Positions 35,201 through 49,200 are shown, numbered from the stretch's first letter. The stretch: DNA of 64,000 nucleotides from Ridgeia piscesae (GCA_025642075.2 JAODUO010000157.1:441001-505000); one strand, 5' to 3'. Notes: generated by a model from the sequence alone, not told the origin. Translations and numbers: made by a program.

Positions 35201-38200
35201 GTTTTCCCCAACAAAATCAATTGAGAAGATGCAGGCCATCAATTCTTTTTCATTGTCACTACTTTTTGTAACCATAATATGTGTATATAGATATGATATA
35301 CATACTATTTGGGTGCCTGTGTATGTAACTATAATTCATAAAAGTAGTGTATGTTGACTGCGCCATTACACATTATGAAATGTAAGATATAAACCCTACA
35401 TCCCCCTCTGGTTCTACTACATACACTACCAGTTTGAATTTTTAAATAAAATGTAATAGCCACACACCCAGTGGTCAAAACATCATGGCTTTGATGTGGA
35501 GTATAGCATAAATGATAATTTGCACAAACATTTCAGCTCTACCATTACTGATATAAGTTATTTTATTAACAGAATAAAAAAAATAAACACCAATATTGTT
35601 CTGTTTCTCTCTTTAGGATGGAGAAGCCATTGGAATCAACACCATGAAAGTGACAACTGGTATTTCTTTCGCAATCCCGATTGACTACGCCAAGATGTTT
35701 CTGGGCAAGGCAGAGAAACTGGAGAAAAGAGGTGACGTATCACTTGTTTACAAAATATAATTGTGCTAACTTTGCAGTCAGTTCGTATGCATCATTTGCA
35801 AGGTGCTGATGTGCTTATTTATGTTCGTTTGCTTGGAACATTGGCCTCAAATATATATCAGAAATACTGGTGATGTATTCCATCTCTGTCCAGACTCATT
35901 TCTTCAAAGGCCCCACCAATCAAGGGGACCATTTCATTAAGCTCTTAATGAAAATTCATCATTAAACTAAATTTGGTGTTAAATTTAAAGATTTTGTTTT
36001 TCAAAACTTAAATATCTATTTCTGAGGACACTATTTCCATGACACACCAGTGACAGTATCTGGCTGGAGCGATGATATTGACAGATTTCCCGACTGGGGT
36101 GGAGTGTTTAATGTTGAAATGCTGTTGTCACGGCTGGAGCCATGTTTATGAAAACAGTGCACTGTTACCGCTATAAAATAAAAATGTTGACAAAACGTTT
36201 TTCATATAAGCGTATTTGGGCAGCCAGTATAGCATAAGAGATTATGTTACGCAGTATAACGTAGGTTGACGATAACAAATTAACAGAAAAAAATCCCTTT
36301 CAGAAACCTGTCAAATGATGTCTTGATAACTTACAGGTCAACCGAAGGGATGGTTTGGGTTTGGCTCTCCGTCCTCCTCCGAACCCAGCAAGTCTAAGCG
36401 TCGCTACATGGGCATCACCATGCTGACTCTGACTCCCAGCATCATTCAGGAACTGAAGCTACGTCATCAAGACTTTCCGTCCGACATTGATCATGGAGTT
36501 CTTGTTCACAAGGTTGTCGTGGGGTCACCAGCATTCAAGTAAGTACACCACTGGTCAGTGGTAGGTCACACCACAGTGGTCTGGTCAGTGGTAGGTCACA
36601 CCTCTGTGGTTTGGTCAGTGTTAGGTCACACCTCTGTGGTTTGGTCAGTGGTAGGTCACACCACAGTGGTAGGTCACACCACAGTGGTAGGTCACACCAC
36701 AGTGGTCTGGTCAGTGGTAGGTCACACCTCTGTGGTTTGGTCAGTGGTAGGTCACACCTCAGTGGTTTGGTCAGTGGTAGGTCACACTCGTGTGGTTTGG
36801 TCACGTGGTAGGTCACACCTCTGTGGTTTGGTCAGTGGTAGGTCACACCTCTGTGGTTTGGTCAGTGGTAGGTCACACCTCAGTGGTTTGGTCAGTGGTA
36901 GGTCACACCTCAGTGGTTTGGTCAGTGGTAGGTCACACCTCAGTGGTTTGGTCAGTGGTAGGTCACACTCTCAGTGGTAGGTCACGACCTCTGTGGTTTG
37001 GTCAGTGGTAGGTCACACCTCAGTGGTTTGGTCAGTGGTAGGTCACACCTCTGTGGTTTGGTCAGTGGTAGGTCACACCTCAGTGGTTTGGTCAGTGGTA
37101 GGTCACACCTCTGTGGTTTGGTCAGTGGTAGGTCACACCTCTGTGGTTTGGTCAGTGGTAGGTCACACCTCAGTGGTTTGGTCAGTGGTAGGTCACACCT
37201 CTGTGGTTTGGTCAGTGGTAGGTCACACCTCAGTGGTTTGGTCAGTGGTAGGTCACACCTCTGTGGTTTGGTCAGTGGTAGGTCACACCTCAGTGGTAGG
37301 TCACACCACAGTGGTAGGTCACACCTCTGTGGTTTGGTCAGTGGTAGGTCACACCTCAGTGGTTTGGTCAGTGGTAGGTCACACCTCTGTGGTAGGTCAC
37401 ACCTCTGTGGTTTGGTCAGTGGTAGGTCACACCTCTGTGGTTTGGTCAGTGGTAGGTCACACCTCTGTGGTAGGTCACACCTCTGTGGTTTGGTCAGTGG
37501 TAGGTCACACCTCTGTGGTTTGGTCAGTGGTAGGTCACACCTCAGTGGTTTGGTCAGTGGTAGGTCACACCTCTGTGGTTTGGTCAGTGGTAGGTCACAC
37601 CTCTGTGGTTTGGTCAGTGGTAGGTCACACCTCTGTGGTTTGGTCAGTGGTAGGTCACACCTCAGTGGTTTGGTCAGTGGTAGGTCACACCCCTGTGGTT
37701 TGGTCAGTGGTAGGTCACACCTCTGTGGTTTGGTCAGTGGTAGGTCACACCTCAGTGGTTTGGTCAGTGGTAGGTCACACCTCTGTGGTTTGGTCAGTGG
37801 TAGGTCACACCTCAGTGGTTTGGTCAGTGGTAGGTCACACCTCGTGGTTTGGTCAGTGGTAGGTCACACTTGGTCAGTGGTAGGTCACACCTCTGTGGTT
37901 TAGTCAGTGGTAGGTCACACCTCTGTGGTTTAGTCAGTGGTAGGTCACACCTCAGTGGTTTGGTCAGTGGTAGGTCACACCTCTGTGGTTTGGTCAGTGG
38001 TAGGTCACACCTCTGTGGTTTGGTCAGTGGTAGGTCACACCTCTGTGGTTTGGTCAGTGGTAGGTCACACCTCAGTGGTTTGGTCAGTGGTAGGTCACAC
38101 CTCTGTAGTTTGGCTTGTTTAAGCTCAAAAAGATTCAATGTGTTGTCTTTTCACTTATGTTCACTTTTTGTCACATTGTAAATTTGTCATGCCACTGATT

Positions 38201-38860
38201 GTAATTTACAAATTATGTACCGGTGCCAAGTACTTTTTTTACAGCACTTCATTACATTACCTGCGTAGAAAATTTCAGTTTTCTAAACTAATTAAGTCCT
38301 TTTTGTGGTACAGTGCTTTTTATTTATAAAAATGATGAATATACATGTACAGACTAAACTGTGTCGCACGCAATAGGAACAGTGGCTTTACAAAAACCTG
38401 GACAGACTTTTCCACAAGATAGTCACGTTCTAAATCTCAACTGCACGTACATGTTTAATCAAAGTTTTGCAAACAAATTGTTTGGAAACAGTTGTTTTTG
38501 AGTGAGATACAATACTATGAAAAAGGCGGAATTGCTACGAAAACACACTTGCGTAGTTGTGTATACGCAATGATACGTAGGAACATAATTTCTTATTAAT
38601 TTTTATTTCCATAACTGATCAGATCCACCCTTAACACCCCTCTCCACCCAACACCCCTCTCCCCCTTAACACTAGGCTCATTTGGTTTCAGCGGTGGTCT
38701 AAGGCCAGGAGACATCATTATGAAGATAAATGGGAAGGACGTGTCCTCAGCCACGGATGTGTATGCAAGTGTAGAGAGCGGCAAGGACCTAACGATGTCG
38801 GTCCAACGGGGCTATGAGAGGACCATTCTGACGATCTCCCCTGAGGACCTCGAGTACTGA
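31897..38860 (+). CDS. HTRA2: HTRA2-like mitochondrial serine protease (complete, 7 exons)
   Basis: Exons are 31897-32273, 33021-33222, 34037-34231, 34975-35007, 35617-35731, 36337-36538 and 38692-38860; all phases agree and give 430 aa. The N-terminus is basic (mitochondrial targeting), followed by a membrane segment at about residues 55-75 and the conserved [20 protein letters not shown]. The trypsin-like triad is His155 (TNAHVV), Asp185 (SDLATV) and Ser262 (GHSGGPL). The His-Asp and Asp-Ser spacings are close to human HTRA2. A C-terminal PDZ domain contains [28 protein letters not shown] and GGLRPGDII. The family is a trimeric intermembrane-space protease for protein quality control and apoptosis. 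AATAAA at 39164 is a candidate poly(A) signal. The gene is tail-to-tail with GALC. Confidence 0.95.
33021..33222 (+). CDS. HTRA2: HTRA2 exon 2 (His and Asp of the triad)
   Basis: It encodes [20 protein letters not shown] with His155, then [15 protein letters not shown] with Asp185. It is bounded by TCTGCAG and GTATGT. Confidence 0.95.
33360..33607 (-). repeat. Unassigned fragment in HTRA2 intron 2
   Basis: The minus strand is open for about 80 codons (for example [30 protein letters not shown]). Its plus-strand right end duplicates the exon 3 acceptor. It is not recognised and is possibly a repeat-derived fragment. Confidence 0.35.
33674..33855. mobile_element. Near-perfect palindrome, MITE-like
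   Basis: Arms of about 75 bp (left begins CTTAATCATTAAA, right ends TTTAATGATTAAG) fold around a short centre near 33764. It is AT-rich and non-coding. Confidence 0.75.
34037..34231 (+). CDS. HTRA2: HTRA2 exon 3
   Basis: It encodes [35 protein letters not shown] and [11 protein letters not shown]. The acceptor region GGTTCGCTGTAG is duplicated 430 bp upstream (33554-33607). Confidence 0.93.
34975..35007 (+). CDS. HTRA2: HTRA2 micro-exon 4 with catalytic serine
   Basis: Only 11 codons, [11 protein letters not shown], flanked by CATTTTCAG and GTAGGT. The nucleophile Ser262 is present. The residue before it is His, where HtrA proteases almost always have Asn (GNSGGP). Confidence 0.92.
36337..36538 (+). 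CDS. HTRA2: HTRA2 exon 6 (PDZ, first part)
   Basis: It encodes the protease-PDZ linker and the first part of the PDZ domain. Its donor GTAAGT is followed after about ten bases by a 30-bp minisatellite filling most of intron 6. Reading through the donor gives a stop at once (AAG TAA). Confidence 0.93.
36549..38112 (+). repeat. 30-bp minisatellite in HTRA2 intron 6
   Basis: The unit contains GGTCAGTGGTAGGTCACACC followed by TCTGTGGTTT or TCAGTGGTTT, about 52 copies by span. It starts about ten bases after the exon 6 donor. Each unit carries AGTG|GTAGGT, a donor-like site. Some units lack an internal 12-15-bp part (36660-36705). The long frames across it are repeat artefacts. Confidence 0.97.
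38692..38860 (+). CDS. HTRA2: HTRA2 exon 7 (PDZ end, stop)
   Basis: It encodes [20 protein letters not shown] and ends SPEDLEY, matching the human end (TPEVTE). Confidence 0.93.
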
Positions 38861-39015
38861 GTCTTGGAAAACTATGCATGGTTCCTAAATGGACCTTTTA
38901 AATATATGAATAGGGAACAATTTTAAATACAATGGTGGTTTACTGCAGGGTAAATTACTTGTGATGATCCCGAAACTGCGCTTACAATGGCGGCATTTTG
39001 ATTGTGAATTGTAAA

Positions 39016-39112
39016 AACTAATATTAAGTTTCTGAACACGCTGTAATATTAAGTTTCTGAACACAATGCAACAATATTAAGTTCCTGAACAGGCTGTAAT
39101 ATTACATCGGCA
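39016..39112. repeat. Short tandem repeat between HTRA2 and GALC
   Basis: Three imperfect copies of TAATATTAAGTTTCTGAACA in the 476-bp spacer between the two convergent stop codons. Confidence 0.85.
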
Positions 39113-39336
39113 AACCCTGGGAACGTTGGTGTTCTGGGTATTAGTGGTATTGAAACAAACAAAAATAAACAATATTATTATTGCTACATTGTCTGTTGAC
39201 GTCCTGCTAATAATTATCACCTCAGGATGATTCCCAGTCACAGGACAAACTTTTGACCATTATTATTTGAACATCTAAGTGTCTTAAGACTTACATGTAT
39301 TGCCAAGCCAAGCGTGTATTGATAAGCACATTCATA

Positions 39337-39606
39337 TCACCAGATTATAAGAAACATACATGTAAGTGAACACACAAGAACAGTTGTGGAAAATGTCTGA
39401 GAAATGCCGGTATTGGTCCAACTATAGAGTGTCAAATCTATAGATATGAAGTCTGCAAATTTTACGTTTGTGACGACAATGTTATCAAAGTCAGCTCGAG
39501 CAAATGTTTCTGTTCCAACGGCTACAAAGCCACGACCAACTTGCACAAGTGGAATCTGTACACTGAAAATAGTGCTGCCATCTAGTGTTGCAGTCACATA
39601 TCGTCC
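39337..39606 (-). CDS. GALC: GALC exon 18 with extended C-terminus
   Basis: [24 protein letters not shown] and [10 protein letters not shown] match the end of the lectin domain. The frame continues some 35 residues past the human end and finishes with a hydrophobic stretch, [14 protein letters not shown]. An unseen downstream exon cannot be excluded. Confidence 0.82.
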   Translation of the reverse strand, partial: GRYVTATLDGSTIFSVQIPLVQVGRGFVAVGTETFARADFDNIVVTNVKFADFISIDLTLYSWTNTGISQTFSTTVLVCSLTCMFLIIW

Positions 39607-41163
39607 CTGCAAAAAGTGGAATGCCAACATGTTTCCTTTGTGGAGTTTATTGACAAGTTCATATGCATCATGATAAGATTACTGACCCCCAAATATACAG
39701 ACAAACCTGATACTAGCGATGCTGCACGTACGATTAGAAATAATATACAGTGTACATGTATATATATATATAATATATACATAATATCTTTGCAATAACA
39801 CCACATCTACAAGTATTCGTGGCATTTTACAATACATAATATTGTTATCTAAAATTTATTATATCTGGAAAGTTTGAAGTCGGTGGGTATCAAGTTTATA
39901 GTGAAACATTTATTCCAAGCAGTGAGAAAAACAATTCATTGTAATAACTAACAACATTTCAATGAGTTCTGGCAAATGGAACAGACACCGCTGTTCCTTA
40001 TAACTGAAAAAAAAAAAATATTTATAAAAAATTTACTCGTACTGAAATTAGTCAGATATTCAATAAGTAATTTATTCATTATTTTCCTTATTTACCTGCA
40101 CCCGTAGACTCATGTGGTACCACTTTTGATACTTGAGCCGCCATGTCTTCACCTGATACACGGCCGACTTACCTGAGGAACCAATGAAAACAAGGATTAC
40201 ACAACACAAGTTTCAGTGTCGTTCACACTTGGTCTTGGAAACACATGGATACAGGGGGCCATTTAAGTCTCACACCCGAATACGAGGTTGGGGCAGGAAG
40301 TCCATTTTGTCATGTTAAAAGATAGGACTTTGTTTTTGGTTGTGATAATTGGATTGTCCCCAAATTGTGTTTATAGTTTTATTTTCCGAAGGATAGTTAC
40401 AAGCAGTGTGACACTGCCAGTAAGAACGGTCATGGAAATCATGCATTGTAATCGATTATTATGGTGGTTGCCATGACATCGGCAGCTAGTACTTATATTT
40501 GGCGATCTTGTCACATACTGAAGAATGCCATCTTTCACGCAGTACAACCTATTTTGGGACAAATGTATGCTTGTGTTATGATTATGTGCATTTAGACAAC
40601 TTGTCAGATATAAGTGCTTATCGAAACCACAACGTACAGCAATGTAAAATGCAAATCCCATAAAAGACCCATACGACCTAAAATTGCTATGAGAATCACT
40701 ATAAATTATATACATGTCTATTTCAGTGTGGTAAACTCAATATAAAAACGGACAGTTAAGTTAAGAAAACTATAACAAAAGATATTTATAACCTGATTTT
40801 CGTAGTGTGATGTAACAGAAACCGAGCCTATGACTACAGTCTGTAATCCACATTTGGTCAGCCTTTACGTATATCTCCCATTCAAGCGGTATTACTGGTA
40901 TCCAGAGATAACAATACTCCTAAAATGATTACCATAATATATAATTTCTAACAAGACTTCCCCAATCGCTTAAGTTTATTTTAATCAGACAGAAACTACA
41001 ACTGTCACCCATTTTTAGAATATCATTCTTGTGTCCTGTCCCCAATCAGCTCCAGTCGTGCAGCATCTCGCCATGTATCGTGACCCACTTACAGGCCCTA
41101 TACAGCACAATTTATGTAAGCCAAATATCAAAAAAACAGTTGACACTAATGTGGGTATGTCTT

Positions 41164-41222
<59 letters not shown>

Positions 41223-43174
41223 TCCAAAGATCTACTGTTTGAATCATGTACATAACTGAACATTATATAGGTTATATTAAGTTACACTATCTCCAGCATT
41301 GTTTATGTTATAAAACAGAAAGTTCGTCCATCTGTGGACCCTTTTGCATGGATGGGGCTGTAATTTTGCATGTGATCAAGCAGACTTCATAATTCTGTGT
41401 GGTAGAGAACGTGGAGGGTGCAACATTTCATAAGGACACTGCCACGCATTAATGTTTTGTTGCGTCACGATGTGACCGTGCGACGTAATTCTGGGATGCA
41501 CTGAAAGTAATGCAATAACTTTTCAAATGTCTTAATGCGGTACAGGGCTTTATGCACGATCAAATGTTTGCCAGACACACATTTTTTGGTGGATACGTAG
41601 ATGTTAACTGCTAAACCATGAGTTTTATGACTGGAAATGGACTACAAAGACATGTGACACCATTGACACTTATTTTAAAAGCATAACTGATAATATATAT
41701 GGTTTTGGAAGACATTATTTATTTATTTTATTTTTTGCTCCATCGTTTTTTACCCGTCCACCCATATTTCTACACGTCCACAACAGGTTCTACCCGTCCA
41801 AATGACGGGTGGACGGGTCTCTGCATAAAGCTATGGTGCGGTAGATTGTCCTTTTCCAGAAGCTCTGCTAGCATGGGCTGTGGACGGGGACTTTGGGAAT
41901 CACAAATGTTTTTTCCTCAAGGATCATTGGTTATGTGGCTGGTGATATATAACGCTCCCATTGCTCCCCAGGTGTCCCTGCTTTCACGACTCACTGTAGT
42001 TCCCTGTTAGGGCGAGTTCCTGCTTCCCCGGCGACACCCAGAAGTACACCCCATCTGCATACATGACATCACAACCACCAGACGGTACACGTGCAGCGAC
42101 AAACACTCCAGCTGTGCTGCCCTCTGGTGGCTTGTTGATGTAGACGTCGACTCCAATTGATACATCAGACCTGTCAACACAATCGCATATTCTGCTTCAA
42201 AGATGAGACATTATCACTGTCGTTTACTGCCTGTTCTCTCTTACAGAACTCTTGTGCACTCTACTACTAATAGAAACTTGTGTACCCTAAGAAAGTTGTG
42301 TCTGTCCAGTCCTTGTGAAGTGTGAAAGTATTTGACACTATCCCCGGCTGACCTGATCAACTGAACGCTGTCTTTGTGTATATAGGAAGTATTCAGCCAA
42401 GCTGCGATTAATGCACATATCAAAGTAACCATTCATACTGCTGAGTGAACTGGAGGTCAACCAAACACAAATTCAATTTCCCTGGGAAGTATTCAGCCAC
42501 AATGCCATTACTGCACAGACTATTTGTACACATGTATCCACCACTGCCCATAGCCATGTACTCATTCATATAGCTGAGTGAATTGGCTTAACATGGAAGG
42601 AATAAACATGCCTAGTATTTAAAATGGCAGCACGTGATTTAAACCTGAGGGTCCAATGCACTGGCGACTATATCAACATTCTCCACGTTTAAAACTTTCT
42701 TAAAGTGTGGCCTTTGAAGTGAGAGAAATCGTACTCGCCACGTAGAATTCCCGAGGACAGCGATTGGCCGTGTCATCCGCAGAGGTAGACATGTGTCTAT
42801 TGGTGGTTCTGGCACTGTCTGGGTCATGACCTTTCCATGACCCCCACTGCTAGACTGTGTGACCTCGAATGACCCCGCTTGTGGTGAAAGGTTGTAGGGT
42901 TCGGCTGACTCGGGGTAACCTGAAAGTGACAGGACGTGACGGGACATGACAGAGAGAATGTCAAAGTGACACATGCATGGCAGACACTGAAATTATCTAC
43001 CATATATTTTGTGAATATGTGAACATGATAGTTTTAGGACTGGATAAATGTGTGTAAACATCATCAATGTGCTTCTGTTCTTGTTTATGTACTTGTGTTT
43101 GTGTTTTCAATGCATGTGTGTTGCCAATGTGTGTGTGTATGAGTGTGTGCTTGTGTTATCAATGCCTGTGTGTT

Positions 43175-43228
<54 letters not shown>

Positions 43229-46200
43229 GCGTGTGCGTGTGCGTGTGGTGTGGTGTGTGTGTGTGCTTGTGTTTTCAATGCATGTGTGTTGTCAACGTAG
43301 GTATGTACATGTGTGTTTGTCTGTGGGCGTGTATGTTGTATCGTAGACTATCAAGACACACCAAGTTACTCATTCATAAAAGTGTACACAGCCATCTACA
43401 CATCACATCTACACCTACACACATCTGACCGCTTGCAGACGTAAAAATACATTCTCTACATGCTGGTAAAACAACAGGAATTATTATTAAGAAAAATACC
43501 TTCAAAGTCATCTCTGTAAGGCAGAGGGAACGGCTGGGGTGTGGGAGAGGGAGGGTAACTCCCTTTGGTTCCCATGGCTAGGGTGGTGAGTGTGTACACA
43601 GTGTTCCTGAGAAGGGTGAGTGAGAAACTACCATTGACCACCTACAATAAATGGAAAAACGAGCCATCTGAATTCTCGAATCATGTATTTGTCTAAGTTC
43701 TGATATCACAGAATCCACAAAGTCCTGCACAGACCATTTTGTATTCACCCTGACAGAACTGTTCAATCAAACACCATTTAAACTTCTGGAAGGCATTAAG
43801 CCATGCTGCAATTAGTGCTACAAGACTACTAACACATATATCTATGCTCTTCATTTATAAAGCCGAGTAAACTGAAGCAAAATGCAATGAACGAAACGAA
43901 AGAAAAATAAATTATAAAGCTAAGTTTGTATATAGCGCAGTACCCAATCCTCAGGGTTGCTCAAAGAACTTTACACTTTGCTCCCTGGCAGACCTGTTCA
44001 ACTGAACACAATCTTCACTTTGACTCCACAATTCACAAAATAAAACTTAAAATAAATCCATGCACTAGAATAAGTTGATAATAATTAGATACACATCATG
44101 TGTTCTTGAGAAGAACTTGTTTTTACTTGACCATTATTTCAAACAATATACACATACAACACATCCATGTCAAACAACTCAGAACATTACAAATAAAATC
44201 ACAGCAAACACGGTAATAATTTACATATTTGATAATACAACGTTAGGTGAGGAGACTCCTTTTATGAAACTTCGCTAACTAGGAGCCGCCATTTAGGAAA
44301 CATTTTTTTTACAAAATAATTACATCATCTAAAGCAAATTTTTCCAGAAACAAAACATATATGAATGTGCACATGTGCAGCATACCCTGTACATACTTAT
44401 AAACATTTAAGTAACTGAATCAGAGCTCAACTGGTATTTACCTGAATCGCTGGCATTCTCTTGAATAAGACACTAGTTTGGCCGTCAAACTTGAGATGTG
44501 AGAACCAAACCTGTAATTCTTTTATTTCTTTCTGAAAAAGCATAACAGTTAGAAATCTGTAGTTACTTACCCAACATCTCAAGAATGGTAATTTCAGCCA
44601 AATAACTCAGGCAGGCATCGCCAAGATCAGTTATTCTGAAATGAGAATGAGTGTTGTTTGCTCCTCAATTACTAGTTATATTGATCCAATAATCTCTCAG
44701 AGATGTCCTAAATGTACACAGTACACAACTGCAATAAATTAATTTCCATTAAAAAAATTCCATTAAAATAGGGCTGCCTCCGATCCCATAACATATGGAA
44801 TATTATGTAAGTATGAAATAAATATTCTTAATATTATGTAATTATGAGATATAATATTGCATCCTTTATAAAGGGTATCTACAATCAGGAACATTGTAAA
44901 ACCGTGCTAAAACTAGCATGGATTTAACCTTAGCCAGTTGTCAATAACTTTTAAAGGTCTAATATATCTGGTCACATAATTAATACAGTCTGTTAAAAAA
45001 ACTTTGAAAATTACTTGTAGTCAAAGAGTTTCCAGTTCACAAGAACATGAAGAAGAGACGATATAAATTCCTTAAATCACCACTGCTTCACAAGAAAGCA
45101 CACCAGCACCCTTCTGCTTGCCTGTCAGTTCACTCAACTAGTCCGTTCTAAACAGAGACAGCTGTAGCAACATCAGGGGTGATGCACTTAATCACATTCC
45201 TGTAGTCCACAATACGGGGGTCTTTTATTTCTTGTTTATACGTGAAGTGAAACAGTGATTTCAATTCTAAAATTTTGCCAGTCAAAAGTGTCATCTGAAA
45301 TAACTTTATTGCATTTGCCATTAAGTCCTTAATGACACTGTTGTATATAGTCTAAATGAGTGATTGTAGACACAGACATCTTACCAAGGAACCTTTCAGT
45401 TGGAATGTGGCCGACTGTTCCTGGGCCACTGTGTAGTTGGGCATGGGGTAGAAGCACGGAGCATTTCTAGGGTCCTGCAACACATCATGTATTGTACCTG
45501 TCACACATAATGTATACCTGTCACAGATAATGTCCACCTGTCAAATATAATGTCCACCTGTCAAATATAATGTATACCTGTCACATATAATGTCCACCTG
45601 TCACACATAATGTATACCTGTCACATATAATGTCCACCTGTCACATATAATGTATATCTGTCACATATAATGTCCACCTGTCACACATAATGTATACCTG
45701 TCACATATAATGTACACCTGTCACATAATGTATACATGTCACAGATAATGTACACCTGTCACATATAATGTCCACCTGTCACATATAATGTACACCTGTC
45801 ACAGATAATGTATACCTGTCACATATAATGTACACCTGTCACATATAATGTATACATGTCACATATAATGTATACATGTCACAAATAATGTACACCTGTC
45901 ACATATAATGTACACCTGTCACAGATAACGTTTACCTGTCCTCGATACCAAGTATGTTTCATAACATAATTTATTTGGCTATAATACAAAACAAATATCA
46001 TGAAATACAATGGGGGAAATGAGAATATATTCGCCACATTTTCTATGTGACATTTATTAGTAATCCATATGTAAGTACATTGTGATAACTGTGATTCAAA
46101 TCTATATATTTCAGTATATTTCGTAACGATGCATTTTCTGGGTGCCTAGTTGACAAAACCTATGTCTGTAATGATTCACCTGCACTGGCGAGACAACTAA

Positions 46201-49200
46201 ATCAAAGCGACTACAGGGAGCAATGTTTGATTTTTCAACGGAGTTAGTCGCAATATATGTGACCTTACTATCATCACTAAAACAAAACATCATGGTTTAT
46301 TGCACTGTCAATGGGTGAAATCTACTGCTCACTATGGTTTCCATGACGATGGTCAGGTGACGTGAGTCTGGACTTGTGACACTGACGTAGGTGCCGTTTC
46401 CGCTCAGGCGACCTGCGCCATGACCATGGGGTAGATGGCGCCACCCTATCTCCATGAACTGTGTGTGATGAGCTGAAAGTTGATGGATGAAATGTACGTC
46501 CAATTTTATCGTAAAATCGTAACAATTGTGTAACTGCGTGTGATGAGGTGAAAGTGGACAATGACAAGTAGCACCATTCTTTTATCGTAAAATCGTACAG
46601 TGTAATATTAATTATATCAAAATTTGTTCTGAATACAGATTAGAGGGGGGGGGGGAAGAATATAACTTAGAAATAAATGCCAGAGTTAAGTGGCACAGTG
46701 GTTAGAACACAGACATTCCATGTTATATTCATATCCTTCTGCTCTTAGCTTGTACCCTGGTACAAGTTTGTTCAAACTGTGTTACTCCAGTCAGCTCAGT
46801 GGTATGGGTAAATACCTGGCTATAGACAGTGGTGGATATTCATGTACAAATAATCTTCACAAAGCGTGGCTGAACATGTCCCAGAGAAATCACAACTAAA
46901 CAGGTCTACCAGAGCTAATGTAAATCATCTTTGTGCAGTAACTGCAAGATGGCTGAATGCTTCCCAGCAAAATCCAGACGGTGCTTGACTGAACCAGTCT
47001 ACTGGGGAGTAAAGTGACACACGTCTTGACCAGTCGCAAGGTCTGGACACTGATATATAAGAACCAGCTTGGATCACATGACTCACCGGTCATCCATATT
47101 GGAGACATCACTTCGTAGTGTCCACTCCAGGGCTGATTGGCGGTCATCAGACTACTGCGGGAATACGGCAGGTGGTCATAGTAAGCGGTCACAAGATTCC
47201 ATGCGATGTACCTGGAATTACCATCATAATCTATATTTGCGCCACTGAGCTTGATCTTTGAGGATATTGGTACACAAGAAGTCATTATTATTATTATTAT
47301 ATTTTCATCACAGTGCCTTTGAAAAAGGTAATCTGTAGTCTAATTACTATTATTATAATAATCATATGTTATAAAGACAGATGAACCAAATTTTTGTGGC
47401 TGGGACCCATATTTCTTACTTAAAATCTAACTATCATCTAACTAATAATCAAGCCAATGTATGCATGGGTGGGGTGGGGGTATATGAATGTTCACCCTAT
47501 AGAGTGCGCTCATCTCAGGTGCCAAACTTTCAGGAACTCGCCAATGACACATCACGTAAAAGGATCACTAATTTTAGAAATTCCCCCAATTGGCTAAACG
47601 TTTTTATTATCAATTTTAAGGTTTGGGTCATAAGAGCTACATGTAAATTAATTACTAATGATATTATGACCAGTGGTGAGGTAATGGAGCTAGCTACTTG
47701 ATGGATCAGTTTCTTGAATCAATTAATTTTTCCGTGACACTGATTGAACTCAACAGGTGAATTTCTGGGTGTAATTTCAGTGCTATTGTTAAAGACGTTC
47801 TAGAAATTCACGTTTCTGATACATACCCTGTGAAGAACCCACCAACAAAACCTTCATTTAACACCTGCAACAAGTAACAATATCAAAGACTATGATTGGT
47901 AATGACAAACATTGGGTAAGTCAAGAGTAACCACATCACAAAGTCCAACCTTGCCTCACTCATCCAAGTCAAACCACATCACAAAGTCCAACCCTGCCTC
48001 ACCCATCCAAGTCCAACCACATTACAAAGTCCAACCCTGCCTCACTCATCCAAGTCCAACCACATTACAAAGTCCAACCCTGCCTCACTCATCCAAGTCC
48101 AACCACATTACAAAGTCCAACCCTGCCTCACCCATCCAAGTCCAACCACATTACAAAGTCCAACCCTGCCTCACTCATCCAAGTCCAACCACATTACAAA
48201 GTCCAACCCTGCCTCACTCATCCAAGTCCAACCACATTACAAAGTCCAACCCTGCCTCAATCCAAGTCCAACCACATTACAAAGTCCAACCCTGCCTCAC
48301 CATCCAAGTCCAACCACATTACAAAGTCCAACCCTGCCTCACTCATCCAAGTCCAACCACTTACAAAGTCCAACCCTGCCTCACCATCCAAGTCCAACCA
48401 CATTACAAAGTCCAACCCTGCCTCACTCATCCAAGTCCAACCACATTACAAAGTCCAACCCTGCCTCACTCATCCAAGTCCAACCACATTACAAAGTCCA
48501 ACCCTGCCTCACCCATCCAAGTCCAACCACATTACAAAGTCCAACCCTGCCTCACTCATCCAAGTCCAACCACATTACAAAGTCCAACCCTGCCTCACTC
48601 ATCCAAGTCCAACCACATTACAAAGTCCAACCCTGCCTCACTCATCCAAGTCCAACCACTTATCCTCACATCCAAGTCAACACATTACAAGTCCAACTGC
48701 CTCACTCATCCAAGTCCAACCACATTACAAAGTCCAACCCTGCCTCACCCATCCAAGTCCAACCACATTACAAAGTCCAACCCTGCCTCACCCATCCAAG
48801 TCCAACCACATTACAAAGTCCAACCCTGCCTCACCCATCCAAGTCCAACCACATTACAAAGTCCAACCCTGCCTCACCCATCCAAGTCCAACCACATTAC
48901 AAAGTCCAACCCTGCCTCACCCATCCAAGTCCAACCACATTACAAAGTCCAACCCTGCCTCACCCATCCAAGTCCAACCACATTACAAAGTCCAACCCTG
49001 CCTCACTCATCCAAGTCCAACCACATTACAAAGTCCAACCCTGCCTCACTCATCCAAGTCCAACCACATTACCAAGTCCAACCCTGCCTCACTCATCCAA
49101 GTCCAACCACATTACAAAGTCCAACCCTGCCTCACCCATCCAAGTCCAACCACATTACAAAGTCCAACCCTGCCTCACCATCCAAGTCCAACCACATTCC

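Noticed and set aside
36974..37903. A 309-codon frame of GRSHL repeats
   Set aside because: It is the 30-bp minisatellite of HTRA2 intron 6; neighbouring frames are equally open.
46111..46293. A possible extra GALC exon between exons 11 and 12, with donor CAG|GTGAAT
   Set aside because: Exon 11 (ending ETI) joins exon 12 (starting DPRNAPC) in phase with exactly the human spacing, so no extra exon is needed.
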